Source: Bacteroidota bacterium (GTDB taxonomy: Bacteria; Bacteroidota; Bacteroidia; 2-12-FULL-35-15). Taken from it: DNA of 42,721 nt. The notes beneath the pieces are model-generated. The model was given only the letters and a program-made list of their open reading frames with translations. It had not been told where the DNA came from and searched no databases. Position 1 is the first letter of the stretch; the number at the start of each line of letters is the position of its first letter. The DNA lies in the NCBI GenBank assembly GCA_023251805.1, contig JAHEYB010000025.1:1-42721 (forward strand). The letters are read 5' to 3'. Positions 14,848 through 22,457 of this stretch are shown here, piece by piece. Made by a program: the position numbers and the translations under genes.

Positions 14848-16135
14848 TTCCAATCACTAACACATCGTCAACCTGCTCCAATTCTCCCTTCCAATCTAGT
14901 AATGTCTGATATATCATTTTCTTTTGATCGTCCATGGTATGCTCTTGAACGGCTATTAAGGTTTCTCTAAATCGTTTGTACATAAATTTTTTTCCTTTGG
15001 GTCCACCAAATTGGTCAGCAAAACCATCTGTAAACAAATAAATGGCATCTCCTTTTTGAAGCGCAAACGTTTCATTGGTAAAAGGAATTACAGCACTATC
15101 GCTACTTGCTGTTATCGGTTGCTTATTAGCTTTTAATTCAATCATTTCTCCTGCTCGTACAATATATAAGGGGTTGTTAGCACCTGAAAAACTCAAGCTC
15201 AAATTTTTAAAATCAATTACACTTAGTGCAATGTCCATCCCATCGCGTATGGCAGCTTCATAAGCTTTTTGATTCAAGGTCTTTTTAATCTCACGGTTAA
15301 TAAAGTTTAAGGCATCAGCAGGAGTTGCAATTTCGGGGTTATCAACTGTTCTGTTCAATAAGGTATGACCAATAATACTCATGAATGCTCCTGGAACTCC
15401 ATGGCCTGTGCAATCAACCGCAGCAACTACCAACAAATTGTTTTCGGGTTGCGAAGCGCTGTGTGTTTTGGTGAACCAATAAAAATCTCCACTTACTATA
15501 TCCCGCGGTTTAAATAAAATGAAGGACTCCGGAGCATACTCTTTAATTTTATCTTTTTCAATAAACACCGAACGTTGTATGCGTTTCGAATACTCAATGC
15601 TTGCTGTAATATCTTTATTTTTCTCTTCAATTACTTCATTCTGAATTTTTATTTCATGTTCCATCCTTAAGCGCTCCGTAATATCCCGAGCGTAAATTAC
15701 AATTGCCGGTCGTCCCGCAAATGGCGCTACTTTTGCACTGCATTCAACAGGAATAGTATTGCCAGATTTAGAAATGAATGGAATATCTGAAAAAATTAAT
15801 CCCTTTTTCTCCCAAACATCCGCCACTGTACTCGAACTTTTTTCAATGAGTTCGGTCGGTTGCAATTCAAACAACGATTTTTTTTCCAATTCTGCTTTTG
15901 TATAACCTAACATTGCTGCAGCACTCGGATTACATTGATGAACTCGCCCATCCACAATGTCGATTACAAACATGGCATCGTTTGCTTGCTCTATAATACT
16001 TTCGTAATTGCTTTTTTCTATTTCAATTTTTTTTAGCCTGCCCTCAATAAATTGTTGCTTGAAGTATACCGTTAGTGTAATAACGGATACAACAAGTAGT
16101 GTACTAAGTAATATGACCCAAATAATGTATTGCAT
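14834..16135 (-). CDS. Membrane-anchored PAS-PPM (SpoIIE-type) phosphatase
   Basis: This 433-residue protein has one N-terminal membrane helix (residues 4-24). A PAS domain (~40-155) contains L-G-Y-T-K-A-E-L and ends in the PAC-like I-V-I-Y-A-R-D-I-T-E-R. The linker helix follows (NKDITASIEYSKRIQRSVF), then the PPM serine phosphatase domain (~195-433). Metal-site motifs are visible: D-I-V-S-G-D-F-Y-W, A-A-V-D-C-T-G-H-G-V-P-G, R-D-G-M-D-I-A and Q-V-D-D-V-L-V-I-G. It should dephosphorylate a Ser/Thr-phosphorylated partner, by family an STAS-type anti-sigma antagonist or a similar regulator. None is encoded nearby. It is tail-to-tail with the PAS-only gene. Confidence 0.92.
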   Translation of the reverse strand: MQYIIWVILLSTLLVVSVITLTVYFKQQFIEGRLKKIEIEKSNYESIIEQANDAMFVIDIVDGRVHQCNPSAAAMLGYTKAELEKKSLFELQPTELIEKSSSTVADVWEKKGLIFSDIPFISKSGNTIPVECSAKVAPFAGRPAIVIYARDITERLRMEHEIKIQNEVIEEKNKDITASIEYSKRIQRSVFIEKDKIKEYAPESFILFKPRDIVSGDFYWFTKTHSASQPENNLLVVAAVDCTGHGVPGAFMSIIGHTLLNRTVDNPEIATPADALNFINREIKKTLNQKAYEAAIRDGMDIALSVIDFKNLSLSFSGANNPLYIVRAGEMIELKANKQPITASSDSAVIPFTNETFALQKGDAIYLFTDGFADQFGGPKGKKFMYKRFRETLIAVQEHTMDDQKKMIYQTLLDWKGELEQVDDVLVIGIKVV

Positions 16136-16204
16136 TTATTTTATGCTTTTAAATAAACTTTCATTTCTTTGTTGTCGACTCTAATCGAGCTAACAGCGTT
16201 CATT

Positions 16205-16275
16205 GCCATTTCGAGCGAAGTCGAGAATATATTCTATTCAATTGTCATTTCGAGTCCCGAAATTTCGGGAAGAAA
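16205..16275. repeat. Dispersed repeat with 14-bp palindrome
   Basis: GCCATTTCGAGCGAAGTCGA (16205) and, 38 bases on, GTCATTTCGAGTCCCGAAAT (16243), which contains the perfect palindrome CCCGAAATTTCGGG (16256-16269). Two half-related units begin with the same G(C/T)CATTTCGAG. The second abuts the stop codon of the peroxiredoxin-like gene (16276-16278) and could serve as its terminator stem. Confidence 0.65.
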
Positions 16276-17259
16276 CTAATAATTTAATTTTTCTACAATC
16301 GGAAAAATAGTTCTAGGATCTAAAAATTCTCCAATTTTATCCGGACGAGAAACATATTGTACAATTCCTTTTTTATCTACCAGAAAGGAAGCCGGCAAAG
16401 GAATTCCCTCTTCATACTTTTCAGCAAAATCATTGTCATATTCGGATAACTGAACTCCATATTGCATCGCTGTCTTTTGTCCTTCATCAGCCAACACTTT
16501 AAAATCCAATCCTAATTTTAAAACCATTTCACGGTTTACTCCAACGGGATCGGGACCAATAGCCATTACTAATATATTTTTTTGTTGAAAACGTTCTCGC
16601 TCACGCTCGTATGTTCGTAGCATCATGTGACAACCCGGACACCAATCACCACGAACAAATATTAATAGCAAATTTCTTTTATCCAAAAAATCGGAAAGTT
16701 GAATAGTATTTCCATCTTGGTCAAGCAATGCAAATTGTGGAGCTTCTTTTCCAATCGCAATTTTATAACCTCCCTTTGTGAAACTCGTAAGTTGTTTTTT
16801 GTCTTTAATGATTCCATATGCCAAAATTCCTTGAAAAATAATTAGAATGATGGGAAAAGCCCACCCTGCCCAATTTACAGGATGCAGTATATTTCCAATT
16901 AAGTACAATGAAAATGAAAGAAGAAACATTGTTACTTCAAACCAAGAATGCTGTGTGTAACCAAATGTTCTGAAAAATGCAATTCTGAAAGTGGAGCCTG
17001 CTGCAACAAAAAATAGTGCTATAGATAATAAAGGAAGCGATGTTAGAGAAGCATCAACACTTATTCCTAATAAAATTGCTGATAGTGTAACAACAGTAAA
17101 TTGATAGTTGGAGGTATAAGTAGCAACTTCTTTGATAGAACAAAAATAAGCCAGTAAAGCATAAATAGAAGCGAGAAAGGGAACTTGTGATGGGAATAAA
17201 GCCATTCCCGTAAAGGCGAATATTAATCCTATGCTAGTATATAAGTGTATTCTTTTCAA
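16276..17259 (-). CDS. Membrane-anchored peroxiredoxin-like (AhpC/TSA) protein
   Basis: In this 327-residue protein the first ~150 residues hold about six membrane helices, followed by a redoxin domain (~165-327) starting G-K-E-A-P-Q-F-A-L-L-D-Q-D-G-N. The active site is R-G-D-W-C-P-G-C-H-M-M-L, and the later P-L-P-A-S-F-L-V-D-K-K-G-I-V is typical of AhpC/TSA and thioredoxin-like proteins. The W-C-P-G-C pair suggests disulfide reduction or peroxide reduction at the membrane. A fusion of a multi-helix membrane region to a redoxin is less usual than a soluble enzyme. The membrane part may anchor the domain or pass electrons. The side of the membrane is uncertain. It stands alone between two repeat-filled gaps. 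Confidence 0.85.
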   Translation of the reverse strand: MKRIHLYTSIGLIFAFTGMALFPSQVPFLASIYALLAYFCSIKEVATYTSNYQFTVVTLSAILLGISVDASLTSLPLLSIALFFVAAGSTFRIAFFRTFGYTQHSWFEVTMFLLSFSLYLIGNILHPVNWAGWAFPIILIIFQGILAYGIIKDKKQLTSFTKGGYKIAIGKEAPQFALLDQDGNTIQLSDFLDKRNLLLIFVRGDWCPGCHMMLRTYERERERFQQKNILVMAIGPDPVGVNREMVLKLGLDFKVLADEGQKTAMQYGVQLSEYDNDFAEKYEEGIPLPASFLVDKKGIVQYVSRPDKIGEFLDPRTIFPIVEKLNY

Positions 17260-17274
17260 GTCTTAATAGTATTT

Positions 17275-17453
17275 TTTTTAACACATAGAAGCATAGTTTT
17301 TTAGTTTTAAGTACTTTGCTCTTTTTGATAGATTGAAGCAAGCTTCAAAACATAGGCAAATGTTTAAAAATTTATTTTTCTATTCATAATATTATTACGT
17401 TAAGCAATGTAAATAATTAAACAATGCATAGCTATGTTTCTATCTGTTAAAAA
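17275..17453. repeat. MITE-like intergenic element with terminal inverted repeats
   Basis: A 22-base left arm (17275-17296, core ATAGAAGCATAG) and right arm (17432-17453, core CTATGTTTCTAT) are inverted repeats with about 20 of 22 matches. Between them lies TTGAAGCAAGCTTCAA, a short internal dyad, and otherwise plain AT-rich DNA with no ORF. The element fills nearly all of the 213-base gap between the peroxiredoxin-like and DUF3999 genes. Confidence 0.55.
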
Positions 17454-17472
17454 CCCAATAGCTAGTTAGTGG

Positions 17473-18720
17473 TTAGTTGTCGCCTCCTTGTTCTTTTTTT
17501 AACATACTCAAGGCAAAATATCCTATAATTACCAAAACAACTCCCATTACCACCCAAAGCCAAATTTTACTTTTTATCAGTTGTTCAGGTTGCTTGATAG
17601 AAATTATTTTGACTTGTTCATCACCATAATCTACGTTAGAAAGTTCTTTTGGGATTTTATCTTTGAAATGAACCAAATCATAATTAGGAGGGTTTCCATT
17701 TTCTTTACCATAAGCCAAATAAATATTATCAGATACCGGTAAGTTGGCAACCAACCTGCATTGCTCCGAAAAAGCTTTTACTTCTCCTATCTCAATAGGT
17801 TCATTGTCATAATTAATGATTTCTATCTTTAACTTTTTTGTGTTGTAATTTCCGCAATTGATGACATTATCTTCCATTGAAGAGAAAATAGAGGAATTTA
17901 TCATTTGCCAATTTTCAATTTCACCTTTTGGAGTTTTGTAAGTTCCTTCCAATCGATAAACATTAATGTTTCGATAAAAATCGTTTTTAGTTTTGCTTTT
18001 TATTGTAATGTAATTTACCAAATATGAAAAAGGAAAATCTATAATGATTTCTGAAGTTTTATCTTTTTTGTTTTCTATTTGTTTCTTTCCTTGAATTATT
18101 AATTCATCATATTTCCCTTGTACTAATTGATTTTCGTAAGCATAAGCGTCTGTAACTGAAATACGCTGGCTACCATCATCATCAAATTTTATTCTGAAAT
18201 AGCTGTATTCGGTATTTTGAAAATTAAGAGTAGTATAAGAATAGTCTTCGTTTGAGTTTCTGAAACGAACAATTCGCAGATGTTCTTTTATTGTAAACCA
18301 TTGCTTGTTATCATTGCTACCTTCAATTTTTAAACTTTTGTCGAAATTTGAATCCGAAACATTTAACTTAATTTGATTAATGGTTTGCTTTTTTGGAAAT
18401 TTCAGCGTTTCATAAGAACAACATTTTTCGTTGTAAGTATCATTGATCAATTCAAATGGGATAGAGGCTTCTGTGATTGTGCTTCCCATCCATTCAAATA
18501 AATAAGGTACTTCAGTAGTATCGCTTTCTTTGATATTAAACAAACGAATTTCTTGAAGGCTGCTTTTACAATGTCCTCCAACTTCTGGCGAAATAGAAAT
18601 AGCATAATAACCTTCTTTTTCTACTTTGTTTAATTGTCGTTTAAAAGTGTACCCTTCAATCTGCGAAAAGCAGGTGCTTGAAAATAGAATCGCAATAAAT
18701 AAATTTATTTTTTTACTCAT
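17473..18720 (-). CDS. DUF3999-like membrane-anchored protein
   Basis: This 415-residue protein has a signal peptide (ending T-C-F-S-Q), a long beta-rich extracytoplasmic region, and one C-terminal membrane helix (~383-403) with a short basic, acidic-tipped tail. The middle part (D-S-N-F-D-K-S-L-K-I-E-G-S-N-D-N-K-Q-W) looks like a discoidin/galactose-binding-type beta sandwich. This layout fits DUF3999. It begins 8 bases after the DUF2339 gene, and DUF3999 genes are known as neighbours of DUF2339 genes in other bacteria, so the two probably form an envelope complex. The biochemical role is not known. Two adjacent cysteines (K-C-C-S-Y) could form a disulfide. Confidence 0.75.
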   Translation of the reverse strand: MSKKINLFIAILFSSTCFSQIEGYTFKRQLNKVEKEGYYAISISPEVGGHCKSSLQEIRLFNIKESDTTEVPYLFEWMGSTITEASIPFELINDTYNEKCCSYETLKFPKKQTINQIKLNVSDSNFDKSLKIEGSNDNKQWFTIKEHLRIVRFRNSNEDYSYTTLNFQNTEYSYFRIKFDDDGSQRISVTDAYAYENQLVQGKYDELIIQGKKQIENKKDKTSEIIIDFPFSYLVNYITIKSKTKNDFYRNINVYRLEGTYKTPKGEIENWQMINSSIFSSMEDNVINCGNYNTKKLKIEIINYDNEPIEIGEVKAFSEQCRLVANLPVSDNIYLAYGKENGNPPNYDLVHFKDKIPKELSNVDYGDEQVKIISIKQPEQLIKSKIWLWVVMGVVLVIIGYFALSMLKKEQGGDN

Positions 18721-18728
18721 GTTCTTAT

Positions 18729-21227
18729 TTAATTAGTGTCATCACCAAATATAAATGCTTTGAATTTTTGGTAAAGGAATGAAACCACCAGTAATATTAC
18801 ACCCAATAAGATATAAGCAATTACTTTATAACCGGTAGATAAGTTCCAGGTATCAAAAATCAATAGTTTTACAATTGTAATCCCAAAAAGTGAGATAGCA
18901 GAAATACGCATTATTTTGTTTTTCTTGTACATCCCCACCGCAATCATAATAAAAGAATAAACACCCCAAAGTACTGTGAACCCCAATTTGTAAACAGTAT
19001 TATTTCCATAATAATCATATTCTGCGTTGTGATTTGTTTGCAAGTGCACCAGTTCGTTGCTTAATACAATCAAAATAAAGAAATGCATGATGCAACCAAC
19101 ATAAAATTTGGAGATGGCGAATTTATTGAATGTATCGGTTCTTAAAATTTTATGATTTATAAATAACAATAAAGCAAACAATGTAAAGCAGAGGTAACGC
19201 ACATTCATTGTGAAGGCGCTAGTAGTGTAATAATCAGTTATTTCCCTATAATGTAAGCTCTCATCTAATTTGCTAAGCTGAACTAACCCAATTGTGATAA
19301 AAAAGATGGCCACAAATATATTTAAACCAAATGCGGCCCAACGAATAGCATTCGATTTTAGTTTATATACTGCAAGAACAGAAAAGATACTTACATATAC
19401 CAAATTATAAATGGCATACGATATTATTTTTAAATGTTGAAAGCTAGAATCATAATGAGGAACTAGGTATCCTACTGGATCCCATTCTCCTTTTGATGGA
19501 ACTTGAATTAAAGAGTTTTCATACAACAGCTTAAAATGTATTGCAATTTCTTTGCAAAAAGTCACATAAATAAGCAGAAGAAGTGTAACGGGTAAAAGAT
19601 ATTCCACAATTTGATAAATACTAAATTTTTTATGAACCTCTTCCGTCAGTTCCTTTTTATGATGTACATAAATCATTGCAGCAATTGCGGCACATACAAA
19701 AAGTGAGGTGAAACAATAAATATTTGCAACCGGTGTCCATGATTTATAAAAATAGATAAAACTATAATCCAAGGAATCAACAATTTGCCAGTCGTGCATC
19801 AAGCTTAGGATGGCTAGCAATATCATAATGTATCCCAGCCATTCATAAAAGCGAACGGCTTTGTATCTTCCAATTGAAAATAATAATACTGCTTCTGCAG
19901 CCCAGAATAATGTCACCCAATTGCCTTCCAACTGCACAGGAACAGCAATGGTTATGAAACTTAAAACCAATGCAATCAGTAAATAAAATAATTTTCGGTC
20001 GAGCAATTTGTTTTTAAAGACAATATAGGCGAACACAAAATGAACCAATGCGTTGGCTACAGTAAATATTCCTAAATAATCACTGGTTGAATCGTGGTTT
20101 AATGTTGCATATCCTAATCCGAAAAAGATAAAGCTATTGGAGACAATGCGGATAACATCCATTACTCCAAATTTTTCCTGCTTCATTATTTTATAAGCCA
20201 TATTGCTTAAGTAAAAAATAATAAAGAATAAGAAAGCAAATGTTAACGATAAAACAGTGTGAATTTGATAGTCAAATTTTTGTCCGAACCAAGCTAAAAA
20301 TATCAACCAAGTAAACCCAAATGCTAAATGATTTAAAAGCTGCCAATACTTTTTGAATGACAAAACTAAAATTCCAATATTTACAATCACCATGTAGGAA
20401 AACATGACTTCGATTTTCCCCGAGCCATCACTTAATAACATTGGAACAGCATAAGCTCCTACCAATCCTATTATTCCAATTACTTGTAAATTATATATTG
20501 TTGCCGCAAATACTGTAAACATAGTAAATACAACCATAATGGCAAATGCAGGTATTTGCCCGAACATACCATATAAACTATAAGCGATAAAAGTTGTAAA
20601 GTAAAGTGACGCCATTCCACCGCTAAGTAATACTGCACTAAATGCTTTGTATTTTTCTTTTAAGCGAAATGCTATAAACAACAAAATTCCACCAGCAACA
20701 TAAGCAAGCACTATGCGGGCAAGCGGACCAAGCATATCGTTGTCGATTGCATATTTTACTCCTATTCCTAAGCCAATTACTAAAATGACAATACCAATGA
20801 TGGTGATTAATTTTCCTCCGACAAATGCTTCGAAATTAAAATCTGATTTTGGTTTTGGTGGAGTAGGAGGAATGTATTGTTGCTGAATTGGTGGAACAAT
20901 TGTTTCTGGAATTTTAATAACAGGAATTTCTTCAACTTTAATTTCTTTTGTCACATTGAGCGTAGTTGAAGTATCTGGTATTTCTTTTTTGATTTCGTTT
21001 GTCACACTGAGGGGAGTCGAAGTGTCAATTTTTTGCTCCGAAACTTTCACAACAGGTGGAACAATGTTTTGCTGTTTAATGTTTCCTTGTTGCAGAATCT
21101 CCAATTGTTGTTTCAACTGCTGTAACTCGTTTTGATACTTATCTAAATTATTGGACAACAACAAAATTTTTTGCCCAATCAGATTAATCTTTTCCTCGTT
21201 TGTCATTTTAGCTGGTTTTCGATTCAA
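18729..21227 (-). CDS. DUF2339 polytopic membrane protein
   Basis: This 832-residue protein starts with a cytoplasmic coiled coil (~10-50, L-D-K-Y-Q-N-E-L-Q-Q-L-K-Q-Q-L), followed by a Pro/Thr/Val-rich linker (~55-130). The conserved E-A-F-V-G-G-K-L-I-T-I-I-G element opens the first membrane helix, and about 25 helices run to the C-terminus. This is the DUF2339 layout. Inside the linker two near-identical blocks, DTSTPLSVTN (68-77) and DTSTTLNVTK (85-94), are encoded by copies of a repeat also found between genes here (see 20950-21024). It is the first gene of a pair with the DUF3999 gene. Function unknown; a cell envelope role is inferred. Confidence 0.85.
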   Translation of the reverse strand: MNRKPAKMTNEEKINLIGQKILLLSNNLDKYQNELQQLKQQLEILQQGNIKQQNIVPPVVKVSEQKIDTSTPLSVTNEIKKEIPDTSTTLNVTKEIKVEEIPVIKIPETIVPPIQQQYIPPTPPKPKSDFNFEAFVGGKLITIIGIVILVIGLGIGVKYAIDNDMLGPLARIVLAYVAGGILLFIAFRLKEKYKAFSAVLLSGGMASLYFTTFIAYSLYGMFGQIPAFAIMVVFTMFTVFAATIYNLQVIGIIGLVGAYAVPMLLSDGSGKIEVMFSYMVIVNIGILVLSFKKYWQLLNHLAFGFTWLIFLAWFGQKFDYQIHTVLSLTFAFLFFIIFYLSNMAYKIMKQEKFGVMDVIRIVSNSFIFFGLGYATLNHDSTSDYLGIFTVANALVHFVFAYIVFKNKLLDRKLFYLLIALVLSFITIAVPVQLEGNWVTLFWAAEAVLLFSIGRYKAVRFYEWLGYIMILLAILSLMHDWQIVDSLDYSFIYFYKSWTPVANIYCFTSLFVCAAIAAMIYVHHKKELTEEVHKKFSIYQIVEYLLPVTLLLLIYVTFCKEIAIHFKLLYENSLIQVPSKGEWDPVGYLVPHYDSSFQHLKIISYAIYNLVYVSIFSVLAVYKLKSNAIRWAAFGLNIFVAIFFITIGLVQLSKLDESLHYREITDYYTTSAFTMNVRYLCFTLFALLLFINHKILRTDTFNKFAISKFYVGCIMHFFILIVLSNELVHLQTNHNAEYDYYGNNTVYKLGFTVLWGVYSFIMIAVGMYKKNKIMRISAISLFGITIVKLLIFDTWNLSTGYKVIAYILLGVILLVVSFLYQKFKAFIFGDDTN
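20950..20972. repeat. Dispersed repeat inside DUF2339 coding sequence, copy A
   Basis: GTCACATTGAGCGTAGTTGA then AGT is a diverged copy of the GTCACACTGAGnGnAGTCGA family. It is read on the minus strand as D-T-S-T-T-L-N-V-T, in frame. Confidence 0.65.
21001..21024. repeat. Dispersed repeat inside DUF2339 coding sequence, copy B
   Basis: GTCACACTGAGGGGAGTCGA then AGTG. It is nearly identical to the intergenic copy at 28865-28888, and read on the minus strand gives D-T-S-T-P-L-S-V-T, in frame. Confidence 0.75.
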
Positions 21228-21233
21228 GTTTTC

Positions 21234-21267
21234 AAAAAAAATGCTGATTCTTTATAGAAATCAGCAT
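21234..21267 (-). terminator. Intrinsic terminator of the HTH/coiled-coil gene
   Basis: ATGCTGATT (21241-21249) pairs with AATCAGCAT (21259-21267). On the minus strand the stem is followed by seven Ts (21240-21234). It lies 21 bases after the stop at 21289 and separates that gene from the DUF2339 operon, whose start is at 21227. Confidence 0.8.
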
Positions 21268-21288
21268 AATAATAATTGCTTTATTTTT

Positions 21289-21681
21289 TTACTTTTTAAT
21301 AATTTGTGCTTCTAATGCATCAATCAATAAGTCTTTTTGGCGAACTTCTGCTCGCAATTCTTCTATTTCGTGTCGAAGTGCTTTTAATTCTAGTGTAAAT
21401 TTAGCCTCTTCCTTGCTCCAGATATTTACATTGTAATACGGTTCTTTTTCGAAGTCAAAACCTTCAAAATTTTCACGGAAAAAGCTGTATAAAGGAATAC
21501 GTAATTCTTTAGAAATTAACTCGAGCGTACGAATTTCAAGCGTATTGTTTTCAAGAGCGTAGTCCAATTCCGATTCAGAAATAGCTAAGTACGATGCTAA
21601 ATCAGCGTACGTAAACTTCTTCATCTCTAATACTTGAAGTATTTTCTCTTTCAAGTTCATCATATTCGTAATGGTTTTCAT
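21289..21681 (-). CDS. HTH (XRE-like) protein with C-terminal coiled coil
   Basis: In this 130-residue protein residues ~15-65 form an XRE-like helix-turn-helix (F-T-Y-A-D-L-A-S-Y-L-A-I-S-E-S-E-L-D-Y-A-L-E), followed by a short aromatic linker (P-Y-Y-N-V-N-I-W-S). A heptad-patterned helix (~90-130, L-R-H-E-I-E-E-L-R-A-E-V-R) probably makes it a dimer. It is likely a transcriptional regulator with the ligand domain replaced by a dimerisation helix. Later in-frame ATGs at 21663 and 21660 are possible starts and would leave the HTH intact. It is monocistronic, ending in a terminator at 21234-21267. Confidence 0.75.
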   Translation of the reverse strand: MKTITNMMNLKEKILQVLEMKKFTYADLASYLAISESELDYALENNTLEIRTLELISKELRIPLYSFFRENFEGFDFEKEPYYNVNIWSKEEAKFTLELKALRHEIEELRAEVRQKDLLIDALEAQIIKK

Positions 21682-21762
21682 AAGTTGAGAGCTAAATTAC
21701 AAAATTTAACTACAATACGTGTTTTAGTCTATAAATGTTATGAATTCAGAGGCTAAATTCAC

Positions 21763-22359
21763 TTATTTACCTGGAAAAGGTGCCGGTTCGGGTGCTTTAA
21801 TTTCCGCAACAAAGGTTTTTTGAAAGTCTTCCCAAGGTGTATCCTTGTATTTGCCACTGCCAAAGTATTTCATAATTGGTTCAAACTGTTCTGCCTGGTA
21901 ATAGCCTACTACTGTTTGAATCTTTTTTATGTCCTCATTTAAAAACACAACGGACGGATAGGATAACTTACCTTCTAAAATGGAAACAGCAAAATCATGA
22001 ACAGGACGTTGTGTCCCTTCCGGATTTTTATTGGCAAAAACAAACCCATTGAACTTGACACTGTCGCGTGTTTCAGCATCAAACTTTACAGGATAATAAT
22101 GCTCGTTGAGGTATTTAGCTATAATTTCATTGCCAAAAGTGTTTTTCGACATCATTTTACAGGGGCCACACCAGCTAGTATATACATCTACCATAATGGG
22201 TTTAGGGTTTTTCTTTTGCAGTTCAACAGCTTCGTTGAATGTATACCATTTCACAGGTCCAGCTGTTTCACCATTCATAAATGGCATTTCATTGATGAAA
22301 CTTTGAGCCATCACAACAATTGTTGCAATCCCTAGAGCAAAAAGCAGTTTTTTTATCAT
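21763..22359 (-). CDS. Exported thioredoxin-fold protein
   Basis: In this 198-residue protein an N-terminal hydrophobic segment (residues 5-22) serves as signal peptide or anchor. Then comes a thioredoxin domain with K-P-I-M-V-D-V-Y-T-S-W-C-G-P-C-K-M-M, carrying the W-C-G-P-C redox site, and Y-P-S-V-V-F-L-N with the cis-Pro (S-Y-P). It resembles the DsbD C-terminal/Thioredoxin_7 group that reduces disulfides in the periplasm. An insertion of about 25 residues between helix 2 and the cis-Pro strand contains P-E-G-T-Q-R-P-V-H-D-F. Neighbouring genes are unrelated and it appears to be transcribed alone. Confidence 0.88.
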   Translation of the reverse strand: MIKKLLFALGIATIVVMAQSFINEMPFMNGETAGPVKWYTFNEAVELQKKNPKPIMVDVYTSWCGPCKMMSKNTFGNEIIAKYLNEHYYPVKFDAETRDSVKFNGFVFANKNPEGTQRPVHDFAVSILEGKLSYPSVVFLNEDIKKIQTVVGYYQAEQFEPIMKYFGSGKYKDTPWEDFQKTFVAEIKAPEPAPFPGK

Positions 22360-22402
22360 GACATTAAAATTTTGTTATAGTAAAGATAAGAAGATTTAAT
22401 GC

Positions 22403-22439
22403 AAAAAGGTCAAACATTATATTAACGTTTGACCTTTTT
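22403..22439 (-). terminator. Intrinsic terminator of the POT transporter gene
   Basis: AAAAAGGTCAAAC (22403-22415) and GTTTGACCTTTTT (22427-22439) form a 13-bp perfect stem with an 11-base loop, with T runs on either strand. It lies 19 bases after the minus-strand stop at 22458. Confidence 0.85.
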
Positions 22440-22457
22440 TATGAATTTTTGGCAATC

